Shown: in pieces, positions 59,601 through 64,000 of the stretch
How the letters are laid out: every line of letters starts with the position of its first letter
How positions within the stretch are numbered: position 1 is the first letter of the stretch
Assembly: GCA_030762935.1 (NCBI GenBank)
Contig: CM060882.1
Location: forward strand, 23,565,001-23,629,000
Source of the DNA: Hymenopus coronatus
Taxonomy: Eukaryota > Arthropoda > Insecta > Mantodea > Hymenopodidae
DNA length: 64,000 bases
Reading direction: 5' to 3'
The notes under the pieces: generated by a model
Database searches by the model: none
Told to the model about the DNA's origin: nothing
Seen by the model: only the letters and a program-made list of their open reading frames with translations
Program-made: the position numbers and the translations under genes

Positions 59601-60130
59601 TAATATAAAAATAATAGTTGCAACAAATCTTCACTTATCTTTTGGAATCTTTGCCTGGACTAGTTTCGCAACGATTTCATTGCATTATCAACATATCCTT
59701 TTGGTCTCTTTTTTGTTTGTCTAGGCAAGGATTCCAAAAGATAAGTGAAGATTTGTTGCAACTATTATTTTTATATTAATATTTGTGTTATTCTTCTCTG
59801 TTACTAGCTTCTTTTTACATTTATAAATTTATTAGCTTTCATTTATTTATATGCTATCTCTCACCATTTCAGTTTGCAGGATTATTTCATTCCCAGCCTG
59901 TAGACATCAAAAGATTCTTTCTCTTTTACAGATAATGCTGGTATTTGTAGGATCCTGTCGCAATGTTGAAGATGCTGAGAGAGTTAAAGATATGCAGAAT
60001 CTGTGTAAGCATCTTTCTCTGGAGAAGAATGTGACATTTAAAGTAAATGTGTCATATGCTGAACTAAAGAAAGAATTACAGGAAGGTACTATAGGCCTTC
60101 ATGCTATGTGGAATGAGCACTTTGGTATAG
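37415..60130 (+). CDS. ALG11: ALG11, GDP-mannose:Man3GlcNAc2-PP-dolichol alpha-1,2-mannosyltransferase (3' end outside window)
   Basis: Adds the fourth and fifth mannoses, in alpha-1,2 linkage, to dolichol-linked oligosaccharide on the cytosolic ER face (N-glycosylation); glycosyltransferase family 4, GT-B fold. Exons: 37415-37434, 39806-39899, 44959-45086, 46638-46873, 52334-52551, 53756-53921, 54014-54159, 59932-60130. All junctions are GT-AG and all phases agree, giving 1207 coding bases (about 402 codons). The animal protein is about 490 residues, so roughly 90 residues remain downstream. Diagnostic blocks: N-terminal membrane anchor, [98 protein letters not shown]. The E of NEHFG is the first Glu of the EX7E motif; the second falls in the missing exon. 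The exons themselves are undamaged. Confidence 0.95.
38588..38790 (+). mobile_element. SINE family D copy in ALG11 intron 1
   Basis: TGTAGTGTGGCGCTAGCATG head, CCTCACATTCAAGAGG, and the TCATTTCATCCATCATCTG 3' block. The central part with the B box is partly deleted. Confidence 0.6.
39345..39735. mobile_element. Inverted pair of tRNA-like SINE units
   Basis: A minus-strand unit (tRNA-like part 39415-39481) and a plus-strand unit (39630-39701) face each other head to head around GAGATCTCAAAATAATTTGA (39542-39561). Arms of about 180 bp can fold back. The plus tRNA-like part has TAGCTCAGTGGTAGAGCG and GGTTCAAATCC. It ends 70 bp before the acceptor of ALG11 exon 2. Confidence 0.75.
39806..39899 (+). 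CDS. ALG11: ALG11 exon 2, membrane anchor
   Basis: Acceptor TTATTTCCAG, donor GTAAGC. Encodes [11 protein letters not shown] followed by [20 protein letters not shown], a single hydrophobic helix that matches the N-terminal ER anchor of animal ALG11 (RFFYSLFFPGL-like lead in the human protein). Ends on a codon boundary. Confidence 0.85.
40437..40580 (+). repeat. (AAT)n and (GT)/(GA) microsatellites
   Basis: A perfect AAT run at about 40438-40472, then GA-rich and GT-rich runs to about 40573, immediately left of a DR1 fragment. Confidence 0.85.
40580..40970 (+). repeat. DR1 fragment in ALG11 intron 2
   Basis: Diverged DR1 right half: TTCAGAATGAAGAGG, TTTTTGAGAAAATAAAAAATG, the AGGATAGTTTGTGATGTGAA block, AAATATATATTTCCAGTGAA. 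Confidence 0.55.
41365..42262 (-). repeat. DR1, near full-length copy in ALG11 intron 2
   Basis: ACTTTCTCTAGCCCCATATG, GT microsatellite at 41515-41530, AACTTGGTATTTAAGTTTAG, and end TAGAGAAAGTCATGTGAGTG. About 0.9 kb. Near-identical to the 34.97 kb copy over long stretches, so a fairly young copy. Confidence 0.8.
42265..43515. other. Intronic sequence, no feature recognised
   Basis: Part of ALG11 intron 2. No repeat family or coding block recognised. Confidence 0.4.
43520..44530 (+). repeat. DR1 copy interrupted by SINE family C
   Basis: Starts GATGTGTTCCATTCACATGA, is cut at about 43725, and resumes after 44005 with AGGAGTTTACAAATTCC through ACTGAAACCAATACCAAGG to the CA-rich tract near 44490-44515. 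Confidence 0.75.
43725..44005 (+). mobile_element. SINE family C in DR1
   Basis: Promoter-like head with TCGTGGGTTCAAACCCGGCG (B box), then AGCATGGCTTCCTTTGGAAG, AGAGAGGCCTCTGAGCAAAA, and the TATAGAATGGGATGCTGAGA 3' block. Reads on the plus strand within ALG11 intron 2. Confidence 0.75.
44535..44775 (-). mobile_element. SINE family D copy in ALG11 intron 2
   Basis: GTGATGAATGAAATCGGGGA, AAGACCTTATCCAGG, TTTGAACCCATGGC (complementary B box) and GTGAGGCAGACATGC. Ends about 185 bp before exon 3 of ALG11. Confidence 0.7.
44959..45086 (+). CDS. ALG11: ALG11 exon 3, glycine-rich donor-side loop
   Basis: Acceptor TTTGTTGCAG, donor GTAAGT at 45087 (the frame would otherwise stop within the donor). 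Contains [19 protein letters not shown], the most conserved ALG11 block, close to the start of the first Rossmann-like domain. Ends with two bases of a His codon. Confidence 0.95.
45340..46330 (+). repeat. DR1 copy interrupted by a palindromic element
   Basis: Begins ATGTTCCATTCACATGACTT, is cut at 45466 and resumes at 45619 with the duplicated ATAGTCTTATTACTA, then continues through ATTTAAACCAATAGCAAGG and GGAATATCTCAGG to the AAATTTTTATAGGTG block near 46310. Lies in ALG11 intron 3. Confidence 0.75.
45467..45618. mobile_element. 152-bp hairpin element with 15-bp target duplication
   Basis: Arms 45467-45519 and about 45522-45576 are complementary apart from one indel and contain TAACACTACATCACTTAC, the terminal block of the Penelope-like copies at 54-57 kb. 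A 42-bp tail follows (ACATCACTGTCTCAAAGTCC is part of it). ATAGTCTTATTACTA lies on both sides (45452-45466 and 45619-45633). A related tail occurs near 51.61 kb. Non-autonomous, apparently derived from a Penelope-like terminal repeat. Confidence 0.75.
46638..46873 (+). CDS. ALG11: ALG11 exon 4
   Basis: Acceptor AATACAG, donor GTAAGT. Encodes [59 protein letters not shown] and VP; matches the ALG11 N-terminal domain. Confidence 0.95.
47070..47300 (-). mobile_element. SINE family C, partial
   Basis: GGTTCTCAGCATCCCATTCT, CAGAGGCCTCTCTATCAGG, GAAGGAAGCCATGCTAAGG and then loss of the promoter head near 47285. Confidence 0.7.
47579..47868 (+). mobile_element. SINE family C, near full length
   Basis: Head GTGGTGTAATGGTTACCATG (A-box-like), AGGTTCAAACCTGGCGGAGG (B box), AGCATGGCTTCCTTTGGAAG and the TATAGAATGGGATGCTGAGA end block. 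Confidence 0.75.
47880..49430 (-). pseudogene. Non-LTR retrotransposon relic with tRNA-like insert
   Basis: Minus strand. About 49240-49350 encodes [20 protein letters not shown], the reverse transcriptase catalytic motif (F/YADD) of a LINE. About 48540-48650 encodes [20 protein letters not shown], the next conserved block, and about 48470-48520 [16 protein letters not shown] tRNA-like repeat array (48655-49190) separates the two parts. Further toward 47.88 kb the frame is eroded (an [20 protein letters not shown] stretch). Broken by stops and the insertion; lies in ALG11 intron 4. Confidence 0.7.
48655..49190. mobile_element. tRNA-like SINE array, one inverted and two direct units
   Basis: tRNA-like heads at 48714-48785 (minus), 48843-48912 (plus) and 49088-49158 (plus), each with the GCTCAGTGGTAGAG A box or complement; the 48843 head lacks one base in its B box (GGTTAAATC). 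The first two face each other as in the 39.4 kb pair, but the central linker is nearly deleted. The third is joined by the same linker as at 963-1540. Confidence 0.75.
49476..50333 (+). mobile_element. Internally deleted mariner element, 858 bp, TA-flanked
   Basis: Inverted termini CGAGGGTATATTAAAAAGTA and, in complement at the right, CAAGAGGTATAAAAAAGTA, with TA on both sides (49474-49475 and 50334-50335). The interior keeps mariner N-terminal scraps ([35 protein letters not shown]) and a C-terminal HNST-type end, but most of the catalytic core is missing. Non-autonomous. The ends resemble those of the 60.84 kb mariner. Confidence 0.8.
50369..50713 (-). pseudogene. IS630/Tc1-type transposase fragment
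   Basis: Minus frame of 114 codons: [34 protein letters not shown] (second catalytic Asp in HMDKASSH), then [15 protein letters not shown] (third acidic region). The spacing and the SPDTSPMD motif fit a known insect Tc1/mariner-like lineage. No N-terminal domain is recognised upstream (50714-51060). Confidence 0.55.
50960..51060 (+). mobile_element. Possible SINE head fragment
   Basis: TGGCCTAGAGGTCTAGCACT (A-box-like) followed about 45 bases later by GGGCTTCAATCAAGTCC (weak B-box-like). Too degraded to place in a family. Confidence 0.25.
51560..51650 (+). repeat. Penelope-type terminal tail fragment
   Basis: GTGTTAAAAACAACTCAATA and AACATCACTGTCACAAAGTC match the tail of the 45.47 kb hairpin element and the outer ends of the Penelope-like pair. 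Confidence 0.5.
51715..52017 (+). pseudogene. Non-LTR retrotransposon C-terminal fragment
   Basis: [40 protein letters not shown] and [20 protein letters not shown], then stop. This is the common C-terminal pattern of a LINE (N.F..GV.YYNKLP..IK). About 98 open codons, so younger than most relics here. It ends about 315 bp before exon 5 of ALG11. Confidence 0.75.
52334..52551 (+). CDS. ALG11: ALG11 exon 5
   Basis: Acceptor TTGTGTTGCAG, donor GTAAGT. Encodes [36 protein letters not shown] and [17 protein letters not shown], the HYPTIS/T block being characteristic of ALG11. Ends on a codon boundary. Confidence 0.95.
52885..53205 (-). repeat. DR1 fragment in ALG11 intron 5
   Basis: TTGTTATTAGTTTCAGTTG, CCCTTCTACTTATAAGGAAC, and the terminal GTAGAGAAAGTCATGTGAAA block. 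Confidence 0.65.
53588..53641 (+). repeat. (TA)n microsatellite
   Basis: About 26 TA units, 115 bp upstream of ALG11 exon 6. Confidence 0.95.
53756..53921 (+). CDS. ALG11: ALG11 exon 6
   Basis: Acceptor AATTTTGCAG, donor GTAAAA. Encodes [20 protein letters not shown] and [20 protein letters not shown]. The following intron is only 92 bp, by far the shortest in the gene. Confidence 0.95.
54014..54159 (+). CDS. ALG11: ALG11 exon 7
   Basis: Acceptor TTGTTTTCAG, donor GTAAGC followed by a T run. Encodes [20 protein letters not shown], the start of the GT-B C-terminal domain with the nucleotide-sugar binding SVGQFRPEK block. A Penelope-like inverted pair starts about 20 bases after this donor. 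Confidence 0.95.
54241..54282 (-). ncRNA. Hammerhead-like motif at the end of the left Penelope-like copy
   Basis: Mirror of the motif at 57132-57175: TGAGG, TTGAAAA, T, GAAAGC-ATAG-GCTTTC, GAAAC, TA, GTC, CCTC on the minus strand. The copies agree through the core and stems. Confidence 0.5.
54241..55686 (-). pseudogene. Penelope-like ORF, left copy, frameshifted and 5'-truncated
   Basis: Same protein as the right copy on the minus strand: [52 protein letters not shown] with the YVDD catalytic box, and [12 protein letters not shown]. One frameshift near 54825 separates this from the GIY-YIG part, which continues to GFRN at about 54255. A few amino-acid differences (for example TSNS for TFNS) distinguish it from the right copy. 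Confidence 0.8.
55692..57168 (+). pseudogene. Penelope-like retroelement ORF (RT and GIY-YIG), right copy
   Basis: Reverse transcriptase plus GIY-YIG endonuclease, normally used for target-primed retrotransposition. The frame opens with [10 protein letters not shown] and [19 protein letters not shown] (55692-55790), RT motif A in [17 protein letters not shown], then a one-base frameshift near 55940. From there 382+ codons are open to TAG at 57166-57168: [30 protein letters not shown] (catalytic YVDD), [23 protein letters not shown], then the nuclease region [20 protein letters not shown] with KIRSKEH, and the tail [32 protein letters not shown]. The protein N-terminus is missing. Among the best-preserved transposon genes of the window. 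Confidence 0.9.
57132..57175 (+). ncRNA. Hammerhead-ribozyme-like motif overlapping the Penelope-like stop codon
   Basis: Parts in order: TGAGG (57132-57136), TTGAAAA (57137-57143), T, stem II GAAAGC/GCTTTC with loop ATAG (57145-57160), GAAAC (57161-57165), loop TA, GTC (57168-57170), CCTCA (57171-57175). TGAGG pairs with CCTCA as stem I, and AC with GT as a two-pair stem III. Versus the consensus core CTGANGA, positions 3 and 8 read T and A, so the C3-G8 pair becomes T-A. Penelope-like terminal repeats are known to carry hammerhead motifs (Cervera and de la Pena). The TAG stop of the ORF lies in the stem III loop. Cleavage would be after GTC. Activity is not shown. Confidence 0.6.
57505..57740 (+). 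other. Open frame of unknown origin in ALG11 intron 7
   Basis: Reads [55 protein letters not shown] before running into a TA repeat (about 57746-57770). Composition is less AT-biased and more protein-like than nearby frames. No family recognised, no initiator or splice context obvious; possibly a processed fragment of another gene or an unrecognised transposon. Confidence 0.25.
57746..57770 (+). repeat. (TA)n microsatellite
   Basis: About 12 TA units. Confidence 0.9.
57830..58490. other. Intronic sequence, no feature recognised
   Basis: AT-rich part of ALG11 intron 7. Confidence 0.4.
58495..59350 (+). repeat. DR1, near full-length copy
   Basis: Begins GATATGATCCATTCATATGA, ACTTTCTCTACATCTCTGT; ends with CCTTCTCTATACACTATTTA. 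The CA tract (59187-59205) is extended by an unusual GCCCGCCCGCCCC run. About 0.86 kb. Confidence 0.8.
59602..59830. mobile_element. 229-bp foldback retroelement with 17-bp target duplication
   Basis: Arms TAATAGTTGCAACAAATCTT... (from 59602) and their complement ending near 59785 pair over about 50 bp. An asymmetric tail follows (TACTAGCTTCTTTTTAC). ATTAGCTTTCATTTATT flanks it at 59585-59601 and 59831-59847. On the minus strand 59651-59695 reads TTGATAA, T, GCAA/TTGC, GAAAC, TA, GTC, a hammerhead-like core with the same T3/A8 pair. It ends 101 bp before ALG11 exon 8. Confidence 0.75.
59932..60130 (+). CDS. ALG11: ALG11 exon 8 (last exon in window)
   Basis: Acceptor TCTCTTTTACAG, donor GTGAGC. 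Encodes [36 protein letters not shown] and [13 protein letters not shown] plus one base. The next exon should begin with the VVECMAAG block; no such block is visible between 60131 and 64000, so it lies beyond the edge. Confidence 0.95.
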
Positions 60131-60439
60131 GTGAGCTTCTTTCCTTCATTTTTGCATAGTTTAGTTTTGTTTATAGCTTATTGTCAAGTGCCTGTAGAAC
60201 AGTAAAATACTCCTGGGTAACTTAAGAAATTTCAGGCTTTAATACATTCTTTGGATCATTTTGAATCAGTGGCAATAATGATAATACTTGGTGATACTTT
60301 TTCAATATAAAATAAGCTTATAAATTGTGAAATAGCATTTAATGTGTTATATGTAAGTTACAAGAAAATTATCTGGTTTATAGAATAAGCATTGAGTCTT
60401 TATATTTGATATTATTTATTTAATGCTAAGAAATGTATA

Positions 60440-60836
60440 GTATTTAGGATTGCCGCTGAAATTGGCCCTGGCCGCTCATTCAACAGATAACCACTCCACA
60501 TACAGTATTTTGTAAACTATTATTTATATAAATTTTCTTCTCTCTTCACTATCCGTTTTCATTTTTGACTTTAGATAAATACTAACCCACACCTCTACTC
60601 AACCGTATAAATATTCTGTTCAACATTTTCTTTTTCCCTTTTAAATTTAACTTAATGATTTCATTTCTCCAGTTTTCATTTTCCTTACAATCACTGAATG
60701 CATCCCTATATGTTCCAGGTCTTCTTTCCCTCTACATAATGGACATTCCCCTTGAGTAAAATTATTTTACCTTTTATTTTCCACACATCTGTTCCTGCCC
60801 ATACTATACCCTCTCGTTTCTCCTGTTTTATCTATA
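60440..60836 (-). pseudogene. LINE C-terminal relic, left of a mariner insertion
   Basis: The minus translation contains ECPLCREKEDLEHI (about 60725-60765), the Cys/His block common near the carboxy end of non-LTR polyproteins. The matching upstream part probably lies at 62120-62330, beyond the mariner. Confidence 0.45.
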
Positions 60837-60838
60837 TA

Positions 60839-62117
60839 CGAAGGGCGTTCAATAAGTCTTAAAAAAGATAGAAAACAAATTATTTATGGTAGATCTTTAT
60901 AATTTTTCAACATAATCTCCTTTTAGCTTGATACATTTTTCCTAACATTTCTCCAACTGTTTTAAGCTTTCCAATCCCAGTAGGATTTTGGAAGGTCCTC
61001 AAAATAGGCATCTGTTTGGGAGATGACCTCTTCATTAGATGTGTATAAATTTCCGCCAAGCTGCTTTTTCAAGTTTGGAAATAAAAAAGTCATTGGGTGG
61101 ATGTTGTAGTAATTCAAACCTTAATTCTACAATTTTCGCCATTGATACTGAGCAGGTGTGCACCATGCATTGTTTTGAAGGAAGGGAATCTTTTTCTTTA
61201 CCAGATGAGGACATTTTTTCTTGATTTCTCTGCTCAACTGGTACAATAATAATGTTTAATACTCTCCATTTATCATTCTTCCTTTCTACAAGTAATAATC
61301 AATATAGATGATTCTGTGTGCATCCCAAAAAACCAGGGCCATCACCTTGTCTGTAGATTTCATCACCTTTGCCTTCTTCGGAGTCGAACCGACTCTTTAA
61401 AACCCAACTGATTTGACTGTTTGTATCTCTTTTGTCTCTTGGAGTGTAGTAGTCTATCCATGTTTCATCCACAGTTAGTTATGCATTGACGCAGAAACTC
61501 ATCAGGATTGCGATGGAAAAGTACCAAACCAGCTTCTGAGTTGATCAAGCGATTGGTGCTTATTCTCCATTGAGAGCAAACATCCATCTAGCTGAGACCT
61601 TTGTCAAACCTAATTTTTGGTACAAAATTGAGAAGACTGTACCATGTGATGTGCCTGTGGACTCTACTATTTTGCAAACTTTGATTCATCGATCACTCAA
61701 AACTGTATTCTATTCAATCATTTCAGAGGAAACCACTTCTACTGGATATGGAAACAATGTTCATCATTTGTGGATGTATGGCCATGTTAAAATTCATTTA
61801 TCCAATTGTAAATTGTTGCAAACGCAGGAGCAGATGTGCCATGAACTACATCCAACTCAGCTGTCATCTCTTTTGGAGTTAAGACGTTTAAATAGAGTAT
61901 TTAATCACCGCAAAAACTCTTCCCCCCCCCCCTTCCCTTCTTTTTAAAGAGGCACAAGATTGTTGATTCAGTCGCCTATGGCAACGAAACCACATGATGG
62001 ATATAGCTGAAGCCTTAACTGCCATTTAGTAAGAGACAATGGTTACTAAATAAAAACTTTTTTTTGATGCTATGAGAGTAATTTCTTGGATATTTTAGAC
62101 TTATTGAACATTCCTTG
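60839..62117 (-). mobile_element. Mariner element, 1279 bp, TA-flanked
   Basis: Termini CGAAGGGCGTTCAATAAGTC and, in complement at the right, CAAGGAATGTTCAATAAGTC, with TA at 60837-60838 and 62118-62119. The full size of about 1.28 kb is typical for mariner. The insertion interrupts an older LINE relic. Confidence 0.85.
60900..61900 (-). pseudogene. Mariner transposase (SETMAR-like), many lesions
   Basis: Minus reading in order: LINSEAGLVLFHRNPDEFLR, a catalytic TVDETW-like block decayed to ITNCG, HSKRQKRYKQSNQLGFKES, WPWFFGMHTESSILI, NNAWCTPAQYQW (degraded HxDNAPCH), YNIHPMTFLFPNLKKQLGG (degraded PPYSPDLAPSDYFLF), NEEVISQTDAYFEDLPKSYW. Numerous stops and frameshifts; inactive. Confidence 0.75.
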
Positions 62118-62339
62118 TAATTTTTCCTTTCCCAAGTCCATTTCATGTTTATATAATATTCCAGTGATGTCTACCCAGTTAAATTACTAAATAGTTTTTA
62201 TATCTCTGTATCTTCGAAAATCTCTTCTTGCCTTTTTCCAAAATTCTCTAACGTTTGTATCTCTTTTTGTCCATATACACCCTAATCCATTACTCTCTAA
62301 AATAGTTTTTAAACTACTCTGGCACCCCTAAGTTAAGTG

Positions 62340-62680
62340 TGTGTGTTTTTCACTGTCTCTAGCCTGCATGTACTATGTACGTAGTGGAAAGAGAAGGTAC
62401 TGTATTCCATCCAAAAATTCAATGTCAAGATTTCACCAAAAATATATGTTTTCGGGTCCCCTGAGTCTGAAAAAAGCATTTTTAAAAGAAGGTCCATGTG
62501 TGTGGTTGTCTGTGAACAGCATAGCTCAAAAATGAAAAAACCGTTAAATACCAAACTTGGTAATTAGATTTAGCATCTTCCAAGAATACGACACAAAGAT
62601 TTTCAAGAAACTCCTCCCACCACAAACTACCCTTTACATGGAAAATTGTTTGAAAAACTGTATATTCTGACTGTTTTGTT
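62340..62680 (-). repeat. DR1 right-end fragment
   Basis: CACTGTCTCTAGCCTGCATG, end palindrome remnant TACTATGTACGTAGTG, AAATATATGTTTTCGGGTCC and the CAAACTACCCTTTACATGG block, then loss near 62660. Confidence 0.7.
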
Positions 62681-62824
62681 GATGATTCCTTCTATGTAAG
62701 GCCATGCTATGGATTTTTTGTTGTCTCTTTTCGTGTGAAACTGTTTTTCTTTGTAAGTTTTTAATTAACCTATTTGAGTATCCAGTACTTCCATGTTACA
62801 AGTAGTCTTAATTCTTCATTCAGG

Positions 62825-63170
62825 TTTTGAGGGTCACTTATATGGGTGGCTTTAAGTATGAGTATAATGGTTATATCCCAGGAGTATACAAGATAGATTG
62901 TGATTGTGGAACATCATATGTAGGACAAACATGTAGATCGGTGACAATAGAGATAAGAAGAACATATGAGAAGTTTAAAATTGAATCAGCCGGAAAAATC
63001 AGTACTGGCAGAACATGCCATATCTATGGGACACCACAGTTGACCAAGTACAGCTAATGGCATTCTCTGATGGCAAGGGAAAGCATCAAAATTTATACAA
63101 TAGAACATCCTCTACCGAGGCAGTGGCAGACATCTGAACACCATCTGGCAGACTCTAATTAGGAACATGG
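62825..63170 (+). pseudogene. Penelope-like GIY-YIG endonuclease fragment
   Basis: GVYKIDCDCGTSYVGQTCRS followed by VTIEIRRTYEKFKIES is a GIY-YIG nuclease start of the Penelope-like type. After about 63056 a stop-interrupted tail resembles the EH..R.W..LAD.. end block. Only the carboxy-terminal part of the element remains. It differs from the 55-57 kb family, so it represents a second lineage. Confidence 0.65.
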
Positions 63171-64000
63171 GGATTGGCATATCATCAACCAACAGATGGG
63201 AGAGGGGCCAGCTCGCCTGCCCTCATTAGGGTATAAATACATGCTCTGCCACTTAGTCAACATAGTTCATCCAGCACATAGTGAGGTCGAAATGTATGCA
63301 TCAGTTTTAGCCAAGATGCTGCCTTCCCAGAAGACCTAGATACAACTAACTGACATGTCAAGCAAGGGGAGATGAAGCGTAAGGAAGGAAGGTCATCACT
63401 GTGGAAATGTAAACAATGTTGCCACACTGGTTACACTGGGGAATCATTTACTAATCAGGTCAGTTATTGCTATACAACCATACCTTCTTGGGCATTCAGT
63501 AGCCTTGTATACAGTAGCAAATCCTGGTCTGCTGGTTAGGGGATGTAACTCATTTAAAAGATAATAAAAATGTTCAACACAGACCAAACGATAAGCACCA
63601 AAATTCCTTATGCCAAATTAATGAATAAAAATGTTATAGATTTATGTATATTTAGGTTATTTTAATGTGAAATTGTCCACAGAGAGAAATTTTATCCTTG
63701 CACCCTTCCAAATATGAGGGTGGTCTGAAAAGTTTCCAACCTAATAAAGATACAAGACATTTTTTCAGATTTTTTTTTTTTTTTCAAAATAGTTTCCTTG
63801 TAACTCTACATACTTCTCCCAGGAATGCTCCTATCTCTGTAACCCATCCAAATAGTACTTGGCATTTTTCTTTGCAAAATAATTATTCATGAAGGTGGTT
63901 GTCTCTTCATTTGATGAAAATCTCTGTCCTCTGAGCGCAATTTTCAGATGAGGGAACAAAAATAAGTCGCTTGGGGCAAGAGCTGGTGAGTAAGACGGAT
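63171..64000. other. No gene recognised; possible transposon end at the right edge
   Basis: From 63712 (AAATATGAGGGTGGTCTGAA, AAGTTTCCAACCT) the sequence resembles the start of a mariner-type element that would continue beyond the window. The missing ALG11 3' exon is not visible here. Confidence 0.4.

Noticed and set aside
61570..61947. 125-codon plus-strand frame
   Set aside because: It lies antisense to the mariner transposase on the minus strand within a TA-flanked element.
1..64000. CRISPR array or bacterial operon
   Set aside because: The spliced ALG11 gene, non-LTR elements and SINEs show animal nuclear DNA, and no regularly spaced short repeats were seen.

Overview
This is nuclear DNA from an animal, most likely an insect. 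It is AT-rich, the one clear gene is split by GT-AG introns, and the rest is dense with animal retroposons and DNA transposons (Penelope-like elements, mariner/Tc1 relics, non-LTR elements, tRNA-derived SINEs). The repeat style recalls large hemimetabolous genomes such as cockroaches or termites, but that is only an impression. There are no bacterial operons, rRNA genes or CRISPR arrays.

Layout. 1-16 kb: repeats only. They comprise copies of a non-coding ~0.9 kb family (here DR1), a tRNA-like dimer, a Tc1/mariner element nested in DR1, non-LTR 3' ends, and a mariner relic (13.3-15.4 kb) carrying at least two later insertions. 16.27-16.51 kb: one real-looking terminal exon with two C2H2 zinc fingers, resembling the alternative 3' exons of insect BTB-zinc-finger genes. 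18.6-37 kb: relics again, including an old Penelope-like element split by a SINE, a 219-bp palindromic element with target-site duplications, mariner fragments and a tandem duplication.

37.4 kb to the right edge: ALG11, the ER alpha-1,2-mannosyltransferase that adds mannoses 4 and 5 to the dolichol-linked oligosaccharide. Eight exons (about 402 codons) join in phase; the last exon or exons, about 90 codons, lie beyond the window. Introns are swollen by DR1 copies, SINEs, mariner derivatives, non-LTR pieces and a ~3 kb inverted pair of Penelope-like elements that starts about 20 bases after the donor of exon 7.

Most interesting signal: several Penelope-related terminal repeats and small foldback elements share a compact motif with the layout of a hammerhead ribozyme: core (C/T)TGANRA, then T, a short stem-loop, GAAAC, a two-base loop, and GT(C/T). 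The best example overlaps the stop codon of the Penelope-like ORF. Some copies carry a paired change at core positions 3 and 8 (C-G to T-A), which would keep the core base pair. All motif calls were made by eye and need a covariance-model search and a cleavage test.
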